Made by a program: the position numbers and the translations under genes. A stretch of DNA of 42,938 bases, from positions 829 through 43,766 of the forward strand of contig PMUM01000098.1 of NCBI GenBank assembly GCA_003166855.1. Direction: 5' to 3'. The notes under the pieces were generated by a model, which saw only the letters and a list, made by a program, of their open reading frames with translations, was not told the DNA's origin and searched no databases. Below, in pieces: positions 1-6,838 of the stretch. The DNA comes from Acidobacteriaceae bacterium (GTDB lineage Bacteria > Acidobacteriota > Terriglobia > Terriglobales > Acidobacteriaceae). How positions within the stretch are numbered: position 1 is the first letter of the stretch; every line of letters starts with the position of its first letter.

Positions 1-199
1 GGCTGAGCCTGTCGGGATCCTCGAAGCAATAGGGAAAGACCTTGACTCGATCGCCGAAAGGATTCTCCCGGTTAGGATGGTACGTCAGGGTGCGTACCCG
101 ATATCCGCGGTCGAGCAAAAGTTGGGTCGCGTACTTACCGGTGTAGCTGAATGCTCCGGTTATCGCGACTGTGCCGATCGGATCTCCATCATTCAGCAT
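1..199 (-). CDS. NmrA-like NAD(P)-binding reductase/epimerase, N-terminal part (runs off window)
   Basis: Only the first 66 codons are inside the window. The reading frame starts at ATG 199 behind a good AAAGGAG ribosome site and stays open to base 1. It begins with a short leader, then the strand-turn-helix VAITGAFSYTGKYATQLL, a Rossmann dinucleotide-binding motif of the TGxxGxxG type typical of atypical short-chain dehydrogenases (NmrA/NAD-epimerase group). The next strand carries RVRTLTYHP, the usual NADP-selective region after beta-2. It is the last visible gene of the minus-strand operon and starts 19 bases after the TetR stop. Its substrate cannot be told from this fragment; redox sensing or reduction of a small organic compound is a guess from family and context. 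Confidence 0.75.
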   Translation of the reverse strand, partial: MLNDGDPIGTVAITGAFSYTGKYATQLLLDRGYRVRTLTYHPNRENPFGDRVKVFPYCFEDPDRLS

Positions 200-217
200 G
201 CTGCTGCTCCTTTCGAC

Positions 218-916
218 TTAGGCTCCCTCGTTTTCCACCAGATCCAGGACCGCCTTCCGCAGGGGCTTCATCAGCGGCAGGGACGAGATGCGCAGCAGAT
301 TCACGAGCAATCCCAAGCTCTTCTCCATCAGCCGTTGCGTCTTCCCCTGGTTGGGAGAACGGTCGTAGAGCCAGAACATGATGAGTGCCATCTGATAGAG
401 CCAGAGCAGGTAGGGCAGGCGCGGCTGCAGGTCCGGCGGCACTTTGGCGTCGCTGCCTTCGACGGCAATGCGCATGTGCTCGATCGCTCCTTCGCGGATG
501 GGGCGCGTCTCGTCGCTGAAAGGGGAGAGCGGGTCGGCGCTGTCCGGTGCATGGCGGAACAGCGCCGCGCAGAACTTGCGGTTCGGTGCCAGCAACTCGA
601 ACCGCTTTTCGAGAATGCAGCGAATCCGCTCCTTGAGCTTCTTGTGACCGGCGAGGGCTTCGAGTACGGGAGCGTTGCTGCTAGCCTGCATCTCGCTGTA
701 GAAGGCGAGTACGATGGCGTCTTTAGAGGAGAAGTAATAGTAAGCGCCGCCGAGCGCCACACCGGCTTTAGCCGCGATGTCGCGCATGGTGGTCGGTTCG
801 AATCCCTTTTCGCGGAACAGTTCCATCGCGGCTTCGTAGATCTTGCGGCGCGTACCTTCCGCGCGCGCCGTGGTCCTGGGTTTCAGAGACAAGGCCTTTA
901 GCGTCGTGGTCGTCAT
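218..916 (-). CDS. TetR/AcrR-family transcriptional regulator
   Basis: A 232-residue regulator. The start at 916 is preferred over an in-frame start 54 bases upstream because it gives the ATGA overlap with the preceding DCC gene, a sign of translational coupling. The N-terminal HTH lies at about residues 22-70 (RKIYEAAMELFREKGFEPTT, then MRDIAAKAGVALGGAYYYFS), which is the canonical TetR recognition helix ending in YYYF. The helical C-terminal part (about 80-230) would be the ligand and dimer domain; its effector is unknown. The gene sits third in an operon whose promoter carries two TTGAAC-N2-GTTCAA palindromes. The simplest reading is that this protein binds them and represses its own operon until a ligand appears. 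That link is inference; the family assignment is secure. Confidence 0.9.
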   Translation of the reverse strand: MTTTTLKALSLKPRTTARAEGTRRKIYEAAMELFREKGFEPTTMRDIAAKAGVALGGAYYYFSSKDAIVLAFYSEMQASSNAPVLEALAGHKKLKERIRCILEKRFELLAPNRKFCAALFRHAPDSADPLSPFSDETRPIREGAIEHMRIAVEGSDAKVPPDLQPRLPYLLWLYQMALIMFWLYDRSPNQGKTQRLMEKSLGLLVNLLRISSLPLMKPLRKAVLDLVENEGA

Positions 917-1377
917 TGCAGGAACTCCCGCACGGTCGACACCGGCGCGTTCCCGGCGGGCATGGCGCAAGGCTCAAGTTCGACTTGGCGCAATTCGTCG
1001 GCAATCGCTTCCGGATCTTCCGTACTCAACCAGCTGGAAAGACGATGGCGGTTCTTGGACAGGGCCGCGAATGCCTGCCGAGCCAGCGGCGCCAACAGCG
1101 GATGTGTCAGCCGGGCCGCCCAGTCGCGGTACTCGACCATCGCGTAGAGCACCATGATCCAGGCGTGATTGTTGAGGTACACCGCCCCTTCATCGCTGAT
1201 CACGGCCAGATCGTCCTGGGTGGCAATCTGCTCGAGCTCGGGAAACAGCCGCCGGGCTTTCTTGGAGCCGGCTTCCAGCACGGCGATGCCGATCCACGAG
1301 CGCTGCACCAGGATCCAGTCTTTCAAGCGCCGGCATATCTCGCACTTCGGATCGTAGAGCACGTAGAGCTTCTGCAT
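913..1377 (-). CDS. DCC-family (DUF393) thiol-disulfide oxidoreductase-like protein
   Basis: A 154-residue protein. The start at 1377 is fixed by a strong AGGAGGT ribosome site; a longer in-frame extension to 1470 has no such site. Near the N-terminus is YDPKCEICRRLKDW with Cys12 and Cys15, matching the D-x-x-C-x-x-C signature that names the DCC family and resembles a thioredoxin-fold active site. The rest is helical with no signal peptide, so the protein is probably cytoplasmic. DCC proteins are presumed redox-active, but their substrates are mostly unknown. It overlaps the TetR gene by four bases and follows a membrane protein, so it belongs to the operon read from 1882 downwards. A thiol role linked to whatever the TetR senses is inference. 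Confidence 0.82.
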   Translation of the reverse strand: MQKLYVLYDPKCEICRRLKDWILVQRSWIGIAVLEAGSKKARRLFPELEQIATQDDLAVISDEGAVYLNNHAWIMVLYAMVEYRDWAARLTHPLLAPLARQAFAALSKNRHRLSSWLSTEDPEAIADELRQVELEPCAMPAGNAPVSTVREFLQ

Positions 1378-1453
1378 ATGCGTACCTCCTATTGCGTGGC
1401 CCGGGCGCCTCCGCCCGCGACTGCTCTCAGCACAACTCTCCAAGGCTCTCCAA

Positions 1454-1882
1454 TTACCGCGGTATGGCAACCTTCAGCACAGCATCTGGCGCGACGGGGG
1501 GCGTCGGCACCAGCGGCCCACGGTTATTCCGCGCGCTGCGTCGGACGCTCGAGAAGACGTACAGGTTGAAGAAGTGCATGACGCCGAGGATTAGCAGTAC
1601 CATGCCCATCTTGTCGCTGAGCAGTTCAATGGCGGCGCGCGAGGTGTTGATGATGTCGGCCGTCTTCAGCGCGAGCGATACGAAGCCGATGTTGATGAGA
1701 TAGAAGCCCACCACAAGAAGGTGGTTGACCGAGTCGGCGAGTTCCGCGTTGCCGTGAAACGCGTCAACCAGGAAAATGGCACCTCGCTTGTACAAGGTGC
1801 GAGCGACCCAGATGGTCAGAGAGACGCTGATCAGGACATAAACCAAGTAAGTGGCGACGATGATGTTGTTGGCGGTATTCAT
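1454..1882 (-). CDS. Small integral membrane protein, first gene of the TetR operon
   Basis: A 142-residue protein that I do not recognise as a named family. The start at 1882 follows GGGAGGAG at good spacing. Three hydrophobic segments are visible: about residues 5-28 (NNIIVATYLVYVLISVSLTI), 46-70 and 85-108. The short C-terminal tail is rich in Arg and Pro. It is the promoter-proximal gene of the operon and so probably the main regulated product; DCC, TetR and NmrA-like genes follow. It could be a transporter subunit, a sensor or a membrane partner of the DCC protein; nothing in the sequence decides between these. Confidence 0.75.
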   Translation of the reverse strand: MNTANNIIVATYLVYVLISVSLTIWVARTLYKRGAIFLVDAFHGNAELADSVNHLLVVGFYLINIGFVSLALKTADIINTSRAAIELLSDKMGMVLLILGVMHFFNLYVFSSVRRSARNNRGPLVPTPPVAPDAVLKVAIPR

Positions 1883-1906
1883 GTGACTTTCTCCTCCCTT
1901 GGAATG

Positions 1907-1920
1907 TTGAACGTGTTCAA
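1907..1920. promoter_or_regulatory. Operator copy 1, TTGAACGTGTTCAA
   Basis: A 14-base inverted repeat, TTGAAC-GT-GTTCAA, lying just downstream of the -10 box at 1925-1930, over or near the expected transcription start. An exact reverse-complement copy lies at 1962-1975. The size and symmetry fit a TetR-family dimer site, and the operon encodes a TetR protein. Confidence 0.75.
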
Positions 1921-1924
1921 AATC

Positions 1925-1953
1925 AATATAGCGCCGGCTCCCATGCGCGTCAA
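1925..1953 (-). promoter_or_regulatory. Sigma-70 promoter of the TetR/DCC operon
   Basis: On the minus strand the -35 box TTGACG (1948-1953) and the -10 box TATATT (1925-1930) are separated by exactly 17 bases. This is close to consensus for a housekeeping promoter. It reads toward the membrane-protein start at 1882. The two operator palindromes bracket it, one upstream of -35 and one at the start site, an arrangement expected to shut transcription off firmly. Confidence 0.75.
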
Positions 1954-1961
1954 GGGAAAAG

Positions 1962-1975
1962 TTGAACACGTTCAA
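1962..1975. promoter_or_regulatory. Operator copy 2, TTGAACACGTTCAA
   Basis: The second perfect 14-base inverted repeat, upstream of the -35 box. Its centre is 55 bases from that of copy 1, roughly five helical turns, so two bound dimers would lie on about the same face of the DNA. Confidence 0.75.
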
Positions 1976-2016
1976 TTGCAATAGCGTCAACGATTTAGCG
2001 ACGGGAACGCAGGACC

Positions 2017-2056
2017 GGGTGGCCCATCCTTTCGCGCCTTTTGCGAAAGGGTGGGG
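2017..2056. repeat. Palindromic intergenic repeat, CCCAcCCT family (degenerate copy)
   Basis: The arms CCCATCCTTTCGC and GCGAAAGGGTGGG form a stem-loop. The layout matches the elements at 16051-16090, 24496-24531 and 24550-24590: a CCCA-rich outer arm, then a pyrimidine-CGC inner arm. I treat it as a member of the same REP-like family. Confidence 0.6.
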
Positions 2057-2169
2057 AGCGATGCCGCCCGGAGCATCGGTTTTGAGTCGGCAATGCTCAT
2101 GCTAGGGACAGCCGCCCCCGGCCGTCGAGCCGAGCGAAACTCGGCCCTCTATCCACATCTCCAACCCAT

Positions 2170-2210
2170 TGTCATTCCGACGCGCGAGCGCAGCGAGACA
2201 GGAGGAATCC
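2170..2210. repeat. TGTCATTCCGA-type intergenic repeat
   Basis: TGTCATTCCGA is followed by GCGAGCGCAGCGAGAC and then GGAGGAATCC. An inverted relative with the same blocks lies at 9741-9800, reading GATTCCTCC ... TCGGAATGACA. The two copies show that this is a dispersed element and not chance. Confidence 0.55.
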
Positions 2211-2394
2211 GCTTCCCGAGGGAACCACCACGGTGCGCCGATAATACCGTGGAAGAGCGGCCCTTCAAGGACCGCGTCACGTGCCCGCCAATTAGACCAG
2301 GCCTTCAGGCCCCGTGTATCGTTTGGGATTCCCTAGCGGGCGGGATGCCCGGGCGGGTGCCCAGTTCTTGATTTCGCTGGGCGCCAACAACACA

Positions 2395-2468
2395 GAGGGT
2401 GCCCCATCTTTCGTGTGTTTTCGCGAAGGAGCCTGCCCTGAGGGGAGTCGAACGGCTGGGGCACCCTC
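2395..2468. repeat. 74-bp element with perfect 12-bp terminal inverted repeats
   Basis: The left arm GAGGGTGCCCCA (2395-2406) and right arm TGGGGCACCCTC (2457-2468) are perfect reverse complements. The inner part contains CTTTCG ... CGCGAAG. The GGGGCACCC edge is shared with the repeats at 16051 and 24550. It is a non-coding, MITE- or REP-like element. Confidence 0.65.
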
Positions 2469-2596
2469 AGATGGAATGGTGCACCCGAAAAAGATCACTC
2501 CAAGGGTGGACCACCCACCGCTTCCTTTAAGACTCCCGCTCCTGGTCTAAGATTCTCATTGATGATTCATTCTGTTCTCAGTCACAACGGTCGAGA

Positions 2597-2634
2597 CTGT
2601 CCGCTCCTGGACAGCCCTCATGCATATCCGGACA
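2597..2634 (+). promoter_or_regulatory. Upstream activator-type palindrome TGTCCGCTCCTGGACA plus CCGGACA half-site
   Basis: TGTCC-N6-GGACA at 2598-2613 (extended by one more pair, C/G), then a second half-site CCGGACA at 2628-2634. A near-identical arrangement (15 of 16 bases of the palindrome, with the half-site starting 29 instead of 30 bases on) lies before the second ADOP permease at 19476-19512. Its place about 100 bases upstream of a sigma-54-type promoter fits an enhancer-binding-protein site. The bound regulator is not encoded in the window. Confidence 0.65.
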
Positions 2635-2696
2635 CCATTTGCGCTTGTCATCTATGCGAAAAATCGTTTTCTCCATACTTTGCAATGAAACTCTAG

Positions 2697-2712
2697 TGGC
2701 AAAGAAATTGCT
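2697..2712 (+). promoter_or_regulatory. Sigma-54-type promoter TGGCAAAGAAATTGCT
   Basis: The sequence shows the invariant GG (2698-2699) and GC (2710-2711) with exactly ten bases between, within TGGCA ... TTGCT. This matches the -24/-12 consensus TGGCAC-N5-TTGCT well. It points toward the ADOP start at 2799, leaving a leader of roughly 75 bases. Confidence 0.65.
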
Positions 2713-2798
2713 GAAGAGCGTCTTCAGACAGCGGCTGCCAAACCTAATTCGGCTTTCTAACTCGTCCCGGCCAAGATACGTCAGAAATGGAGATGACC

Positions 2799-5246
2799 AT
2801 GACTGGCATCCTTCAAGATGTTCGATATGCGTGGCGGCAGTGGCGGAAGAACCCGGGATTCGCCGTGAGCGCGATCGCCGTGCTGGCGCTAGGCATCGGC
2901 GCAACTACTGGCATGCTTGCGATTGTGCAATCGGTGCTGCTTCGCCCACTCGGCTATCGGCAGCCAGAGCGATTATTGCTGGTGGGCACGTCCGAGACTG
3001 ATGACGAAAGCTATTCCGTAGTCTCGATTGCAGATTTTAAGGAAATGCAACGTAGCCTTCACCAGTTTGAGCAACTATCTGCCTTCAACAGTCTGCCAGT
3101 TCCGGTAGAGACGGATGACGGTGCAGAGATGCTGCTGGCACCCGAGGTGAGTACAAACTTCTTTGATACTCTTGGCGTCTTCCCGGTCATGGGCCGCCCC
3201 TTCCGGAACGGCGACGACGCGCCCGGTGCGGGTGCGGCCATTGTCAGCCACGAGTTCTGGCAGAACACGATGCATTCCAGCCGGGCGGTGCTCGACAGCA
3301 AGCTGAAGGTGAATGGCCAAGTTTATACGATAGTCGGAGTCATGCCGCCGCAGTTTCAGTTTCCCGTAACGAATGGGAAGACAGTATGGACAGCACTGCA
3401 GCTCACTCCAGACCAAAAGACCAAACAAGGCTTCGACTCCTTCAAAGTGTTGGGACGGCTGAAAGTGGGCTCCACGGCGGAACAGGCACGCGCAGAAGGA
3501 GAGGCATATCTACTAAACAGGAGTGCTAAACCGAGTTCGACTCCTCCAAGTCACTTTTGGGTATACCCCTATCAACAGATTGTGACCGGAAACTCGAAGC
3601 CCGGTTTGCTTGCGCTATCCGGCGCCTGTTTGCTGCTGTTATTGATTGCGATCGTAAACACAGCCAATTTGCAGATCGCAAGAGCCACGGCACGTCAAAG
3701 CGAGATTGCGATTCGGGCTGCGTTGGGCGCCACACGAGCACGTATCGTCCGCCAGACAGTGATAGAGAGCTTGATCCTTGCATTTGCGGGGGCAGCGCTT
3801 AGCTGGATGCTCGCCAATGGATTTGTAGCGGCAGCACGTCATTTGTTTGCTCGCCAGCCGAGATTCGATGCGCTTCAGTTTGCTTCTTGGATACTGCCTG
3901 CATGTTTAGTTATCACAGTCCTGTGCGGGCTGACGGCAGCGATCGCGCCTTCTTGGTATTTAATGAGAAATGACCAGCGCTCGTTGGTTCTGCGCGGAGG
4001 AAGCGGAGGACGAGTTAGCCATCAGCATCGTCTCAGCGCCTGGCTGGTTGCTGCGGAGGTGGGGCTGAGTACAGTTCTTCTGATTGCTGCGAGCCTGTTC
4101 TTCCGGACTCTTCGTTCGATGGAAAACGTTCCTCTGGGCTTCAATCCGGAAAGAGTCACGACATTTTTATTGTGGCCCCAAGGCGGGAATAGCATGCCCA
4201 TGCCCGTCAAGCTCTCTGTTTATCAACGGGTTCTAGACCGGCTGGAACATTTGCCCAACATGGACTCAGCAGGTCTCGTCACGTCGCTTCCAATCTCCAA
4301 TTTTCAGATGACGATTGTCTCAGGGTTCGAGATCCCCGGTGTTCTGTCTCCCGACCAAAAGCCTTCCCCGTCACTCCGCATCACAGCGATGAGTCCTGAC
4401 TACTTCCGGGCGATGAACATTCCAATGCTTGCGGGACGCAGCCTATCAATCACTGACAGTGCGTCCGCTCAACTCGTCGGCATAGTGAATCAGGCCTTGG
4501 TCGATGCATACCTGCATGGCGGGAATCCAATCGGCCAGCAGATCATTCTCGATAAACCGTCTGGGATTTTGCAACCCGTCACCATCGTTGGTGTTTCGGG
4601 AAACGTCATCCAGGAGAATTCCATTGGTGAGCCCGTCGCACCTGAACTTGCGGTTTCATTCCTGCAGCTACCTTTGTCAGCCCAGTTTTCTCAGTACATG
4701 ATTGGTTTCTCGGACGCATTCGCGGTCCGTAGCCGATCCGGGACAAAAGGCATTGCGGGGGATATTCGCGCCATTGTGAAAAGCGAAGCTCCCAATTTTG
4801 CGATCGATGATCTGGTACCGCTTGAACAAGCTGTACACGATGAGTTGAAGACGCAACGTCTAGGGCTGGAGATTACTTCGTTATTCGCTTGGATCGCGGC
4901 GCTGCTGTCTGCGACTGGTCTCTATGCAGTATTAGCCTACGTCGTCGGGCAGAGAGTTCACGAGATGGGAATAAGGCTTGCGCTTGGAGCTACCCGTGGA
5001 AGCGTGTTTGGTTTTGTCGTACGCCAGGGGTTTTGGATGGTCGGCGCTGGCCTGATCTGCGGATGGGCAGTTGCCTTCTTCGCGTGCCGCTGGATACGCA
5101 GCTTCCTTTACGGCTTCACGCCTGGCGACCCGCTCACTTATGCGGTCGTCGGGATCTTGGTAGTGCTTGCTAGCACTGCAGCCATTGCAGTTCCTGCATA
5201 TCGCTCAGCAAGGGTAGATCCAATGGTGGCGCTGCGGTACGAGTAA
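2799..5246 (+). CDS. ADOP-type ABC transporter permease (MacB/FtsX fold)
   Basis: An 815-residue membrane protein. I chose ATG 2799 because GGAG lies six bases upstream; the earlier ATGs at 2787 and 2793 lack such a site. The N-terminus (ILQDVRYAWRQWRKNPGF, then a first membrane helix with LALGIGATTG) is diagnostic of the ADOP family. The order is: helix at about 20-45, periplasmic MacB-type core domain (about 60-240), FtsX triple helix (about 265-380), second periplasmic domain (about 430-660) and second FtsX segment (about 680-815, ending DPMVALRYE). These are orphan permeases; no ATPase gene is adjacent. The substrate is unknown; related MacB systems export peptides or lipids. By eye it is more A/T-rich than its neighbours, which may hint at transfer. 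Expression is probably sigma-54 dependent. Confidence 0.9.
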   Translation: MTGILQDVRYAWRQWRKNPGFAVSAIAVLALGIGATTGMLAIVQSVLLRPLGYRQPERLLLVGTSETDDESYSVVSIADFKEMQRSLHQFEQLSAFNSLPVPVETDDGAEMLLAPEVSTNFFDTLGVFPVMGRPFRNGDDAPGAGAAIVSHEFWQNTMHSSRAVLDSKLKVNGQVYTIVGVMPPQFQFPVTNGKTVWTALQLTPDQKTKQGFDSFKVLGRLKVGSTAEQARAEGEAYLLNRSAKPSSTPPSHFWVYPYQQIVTGNSKPGLLALSGACLLLLLIAIVNTANLQIARATARQSEIAIRAALGATRARIVRQTVIESLILAFAGAALSWMLANGFVAAARHLFARQPRFDALQFASWILPACLVITVLCGLTAAIAPSWYLMRNDQRSLVLRGGSGGRVSHQHRLSAWLVAAEVGLSTVLLIAASLFFRTLRSMENVPLGFNPERVTTFLLWPQGGNSMPMPVKLSVYQRVLDRLEHLPNMDSAGLVTSLPISNFQMTIVSGFEIPGVLSPDQKPSPSLRITAMSPDYFRAMNIPMLAGRSLSITDSASAQLVGIVNQALVDAYLHGGNPIGQQIILDKPSGILQPVTIVGVSGNVIQENSIGEPVAPELAVSFLQLPLSAQFSQYMIGFSDAFAVRSRSGTKGIAGDIRAIVKSEAPNFAIDDLVPLEQAVHDELKTQRLGLEITSLFAWIAALLSATGLYAVLAYVVGQRVHEMGIRLALGATRGSVFGFVVRQGFWMVGAGLICGWAVAFFACRWIRSFLYGFTPGDPLTYAVVGILVVLASTAAIAVPAYRSARVDPMVALRYE

Positions 5247-5400
5247 ACCAGACCATTTGCACCACAACTCCTAACGGGTGGGATTCGCGGGACTCGTCCG
5301 CAGTTTTCCACAACCCGATGTGACATCTGACCTTGACCCCAAAATTCAAAGAGCAGATCATCGCCAAGGCGGAGGCGGTGCAGGCAGAAATCGCGAGCGA

Positions 5401-5460
5401 GGCTTTAACTCCTTTGTTCTCAAGATTTTGACCTCTAAACCCTTAGGACTCAAGATTTTG
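5401..5460 (+). repeat. 30-bp imperfect tandem repeat ending CTCAAGATTTTG
   Basis: Two adjacent 30-base units each end with the identical 12-mer CTCAAGATTTTG (5419-5430 and 5449-5460). The upstream halves are related (TTTAACTCCTTTG and TCTAAACCCTTAG). I see no function in it. Confidence 0.6.
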
Positions 5461-5502
5461 CAGAGCATTTTTGCAAACCCCGCGCCAGTCGCGGCTTTCA
5501 GA

Positions 5503-5525
5503 GGGGTGGGGGAGGGGGGGACCCC
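5503..5525 (+). other. G-tract run with quadruplex or hairpin potential
   Basis: The run is GGGG-T-GGGGG-A-GGGGGGG, followed by ACCCCC. Three to four G runs with one-base loops could form a G-quadruplex on the coding strand; alternatively the last G run pairs with the C run. It lies about 120 bases before mqnC. Confidence 0.45.
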
Positions 5526-5639
5526 CGAAACCTGCTATTTTCCCGAAATGGACTCGCCGAAAAAGCGCTCATCGGTGCCGCTGTCAGAAATTTTTTTCCG
5601 CAGGTTTCGTTACAATTAAAAAAGGTTCTGTGATCTCCT

Positions 5640-6686
5640 ATGTCCCTGACCAAGCAGCAAGCCCTGGAGATGTTTGAATCCGATGACCTGATCGGCATTG
5701 GGATGGAAGCCGACGCAGTGCGCCGCAAGCTGCATCCCGAGGGCGTGGTTACTTACATCATCGACCGCAACATAAACTACACCAACTTCTGCACCGAGTA
5801 CTGCACCTTCTGCGCGTTTTACCGGCCGTTGAAAGGGCCCGCGGCGAAGGAAGGATACATTCTCGACTTCGACACGATCTACGAGAAGATCCGCGAGACC
5901 GTCGAACTCGGCGGAACCGGTGTGCTGATGCAGGGAGGACTTCATCCCGACCTGAAGATCGACTGGCACGAGAAGATGCTGCGCGGGATCAAGGAGCGCT
6001 TTCCGAAGATTCATCTGCACTGCTATTCGGCGTCGGAGATTATTGCGATTGCCGAGTACAGCTCGCTCTCGATTCGCGACACGATTCTGCGGCTGCGCGA
6101 CGCGGGGCTCGATTCGATTCCCGGCGGCGGCGCGGAAGTGTTGGACGATGAAGTCCGCTACAAGATTGCGCGGCTGAAGTGTCTGACCGACGACTGGCTC
6201 AACGTGCACCGGACAGCACATCAGATCGGGATGCGCACCACCGCGACCATGATGTTTGGCGTGGGCGAGAACTACGAAAACCTGGTGAACCACTTCCAGC
6301 GGCTTTATGAATTGCAGGAAGAGACTGGCGGGTTCACGGCGTTTATCCCGTGGAGTTTTCAGCCGCAGAACACTGCGCTGGGCGGACGACACTGGGATGA
6401 GGCCACCGCAGTCGACTATTTGAAAGTGCTGGCGATCTCGCGGCAGTATCTTTCGAACTTCCTCAACGTGCAATCGAGCTGGGTGACGCAGGGGTTGAAG
6501 GTCTGCCAGATGGGGCTGCGCTTTGGCGGGAACGATGTGGGATCGGTGATGCTGGAGGAGAACGTGGTGCGCGCGGCGGGCGTGACCAACTGCACCACCG
6601 AAGAAGAGCTGCGGCGGATTATTCGCGACGCGGGGTTCCGTCCGGCGCAGAGAGACACGTTGTATCGGCAGTACTTCCTGAACTAG
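5640..6686 (+). CDS. mqnC: Cyclic dehypoxanthinyl futalosine synthase MqnC (radical SAM)
   Basis: A 348-residue protein, full length for the family. It catalyses the radical SAM cyclisation of dehypoxanthinyl futalosine in the futalosine route to menaquinone. The cluster-binding motif CTEYCTFCAF places Cys51, Cys55 and Cys58 in the C-x3-C-x2-C pattern. Other family marks are NINYTNFC just before it, GGTGVLMQGGLHPDL, GLDSIPGGGAEVL, TATMMFGVGEN and the segment FIPWSFQPQNTAL. The C-terminal part (about 270-348) is the MqnC/MqnE-type tail with FGGNDVGSVMLEENVVRAAG. No other mqn gene is nearby. It implies menaquinone-based respiration by the non-classical pathway, as in many Acidobacteriota. Confidence 0.95.
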   Translation: MSLTKQQALEMFESDDLIGIGMEADAVRRKLHPEGVVTYIIDRNINYTNFCTEYCTFCAFYRPLKGPAAKEGYILDFDTIYEKIRETVELGGTGVLMQGGLHPDLKIDWHEKMLRGIKERFPKIHLHCYSASEIIAIAEYSSLSIRDTILRLRDAGLDSIPGGGAEVLDDEVRYKIARLKCLTDDWLNVHRTAHQIGMRTTATMMFGVGENYENLVNHFQRLYELQEETGGFTAFIPWSFQPQNTALGGRHWDEATAVDYLKVLAISRQYLSNFLNVQSSWVTQGLKVCQMGLRFGGNDVGSVMLEENVVRAAGVTNCTTEEELRRIIRDAGFRPAQRDTLYRQYFLN

Positions 6687-6726
6687 CACTCAGAGGCTAA
6701 AGCCCTGCCGAAAAAGAAACGTTGAT

Positions 6727-6746
6727 CGCAGCGCTAAAGCGCTGCG
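6727..6746. repeat. CGCAGCGCT-AA-AGCGCTGCG stem-loop
   Basis: Nine-base perfect arms with an AA loop, 40 bases after the mqnC stop. A smaller relative, AGGCTAAAGCCCT, lies just upstream near 6694. It is probably an intergenic repeat; there is no T tract, so it is not a classical terminator. Confidence 0.5.
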
Positions 6747-6780
6747 CCACCAAAAACCAGTCTCGGCCGAAAGCGACCAA

Positions 6781-6834
6781 CAGCCGATAAACCACAAGCA
6801 ACCGATAAACCACGAACAGCCGATAAGGCGCAAT
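6781..6834 (+). repeat. Three 18-bp imperfect tandem repeats (CAGCCGATAAACCACAAG)
   Basis: The units begin at 6781, 6799 and 6817. The first two differ at three positions and the third keeps CAGCCGATAA before drifting. They end immediately before the start of the next gene, so copy-number change would alter its leader. Confidence 0.7.
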
Positions 6835-6838
6835 TGTC

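Larger units (their letters stand above)
1991..2596. other. Gene-free interval rich in palindromic repeats
   Basis: Open frames here are short and coincide with repeat units, so I call no gene. The interval holds palindromes at 2017-2056 and 2395-2468, a TGTCATTCCGA...GAGGAATC element at 2170-2210, and a single GGGACAGCC half-site near 2105 that matches the arm of the GGACAGCC repeat family found elsewhere. Confidence 0.6.
5247..5639. other. Gene-free mqnC leader region
   Basis: No credible gene. It contains a 30-bp imperfect tandem repeat (5401-5460), a run of G tracts followed by a C tract (5503-5525), and a possible -10 box TACAAT at 5611-5616 without a convincing -35. The mqnC start at 5640 has only a weak ribosome site (AAGG about 14 bases upstream). 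Confidence 0.5.

Noticed and set aside
795-805. GGTTCGAATCC, the T-loop sequence of a tRNA
   Set aside because: It lies in the HTH-coding part of the TetR gene on the other strand, and no acceptor, D or anticodon stem can be built around it.
5304-5312. TTTTCCACA, one mismatch from a DnaA box
   Set aside because: A single copy with no second box, no AT-rich unwinding region and no dnaA/dnaN nearby; not an origin.
5616-6689. 357-codon open frame antisense to mqnC
   Set aside because: mqnC is certain from its radical SAM motif; the antisense frame shows no recognisable domain.
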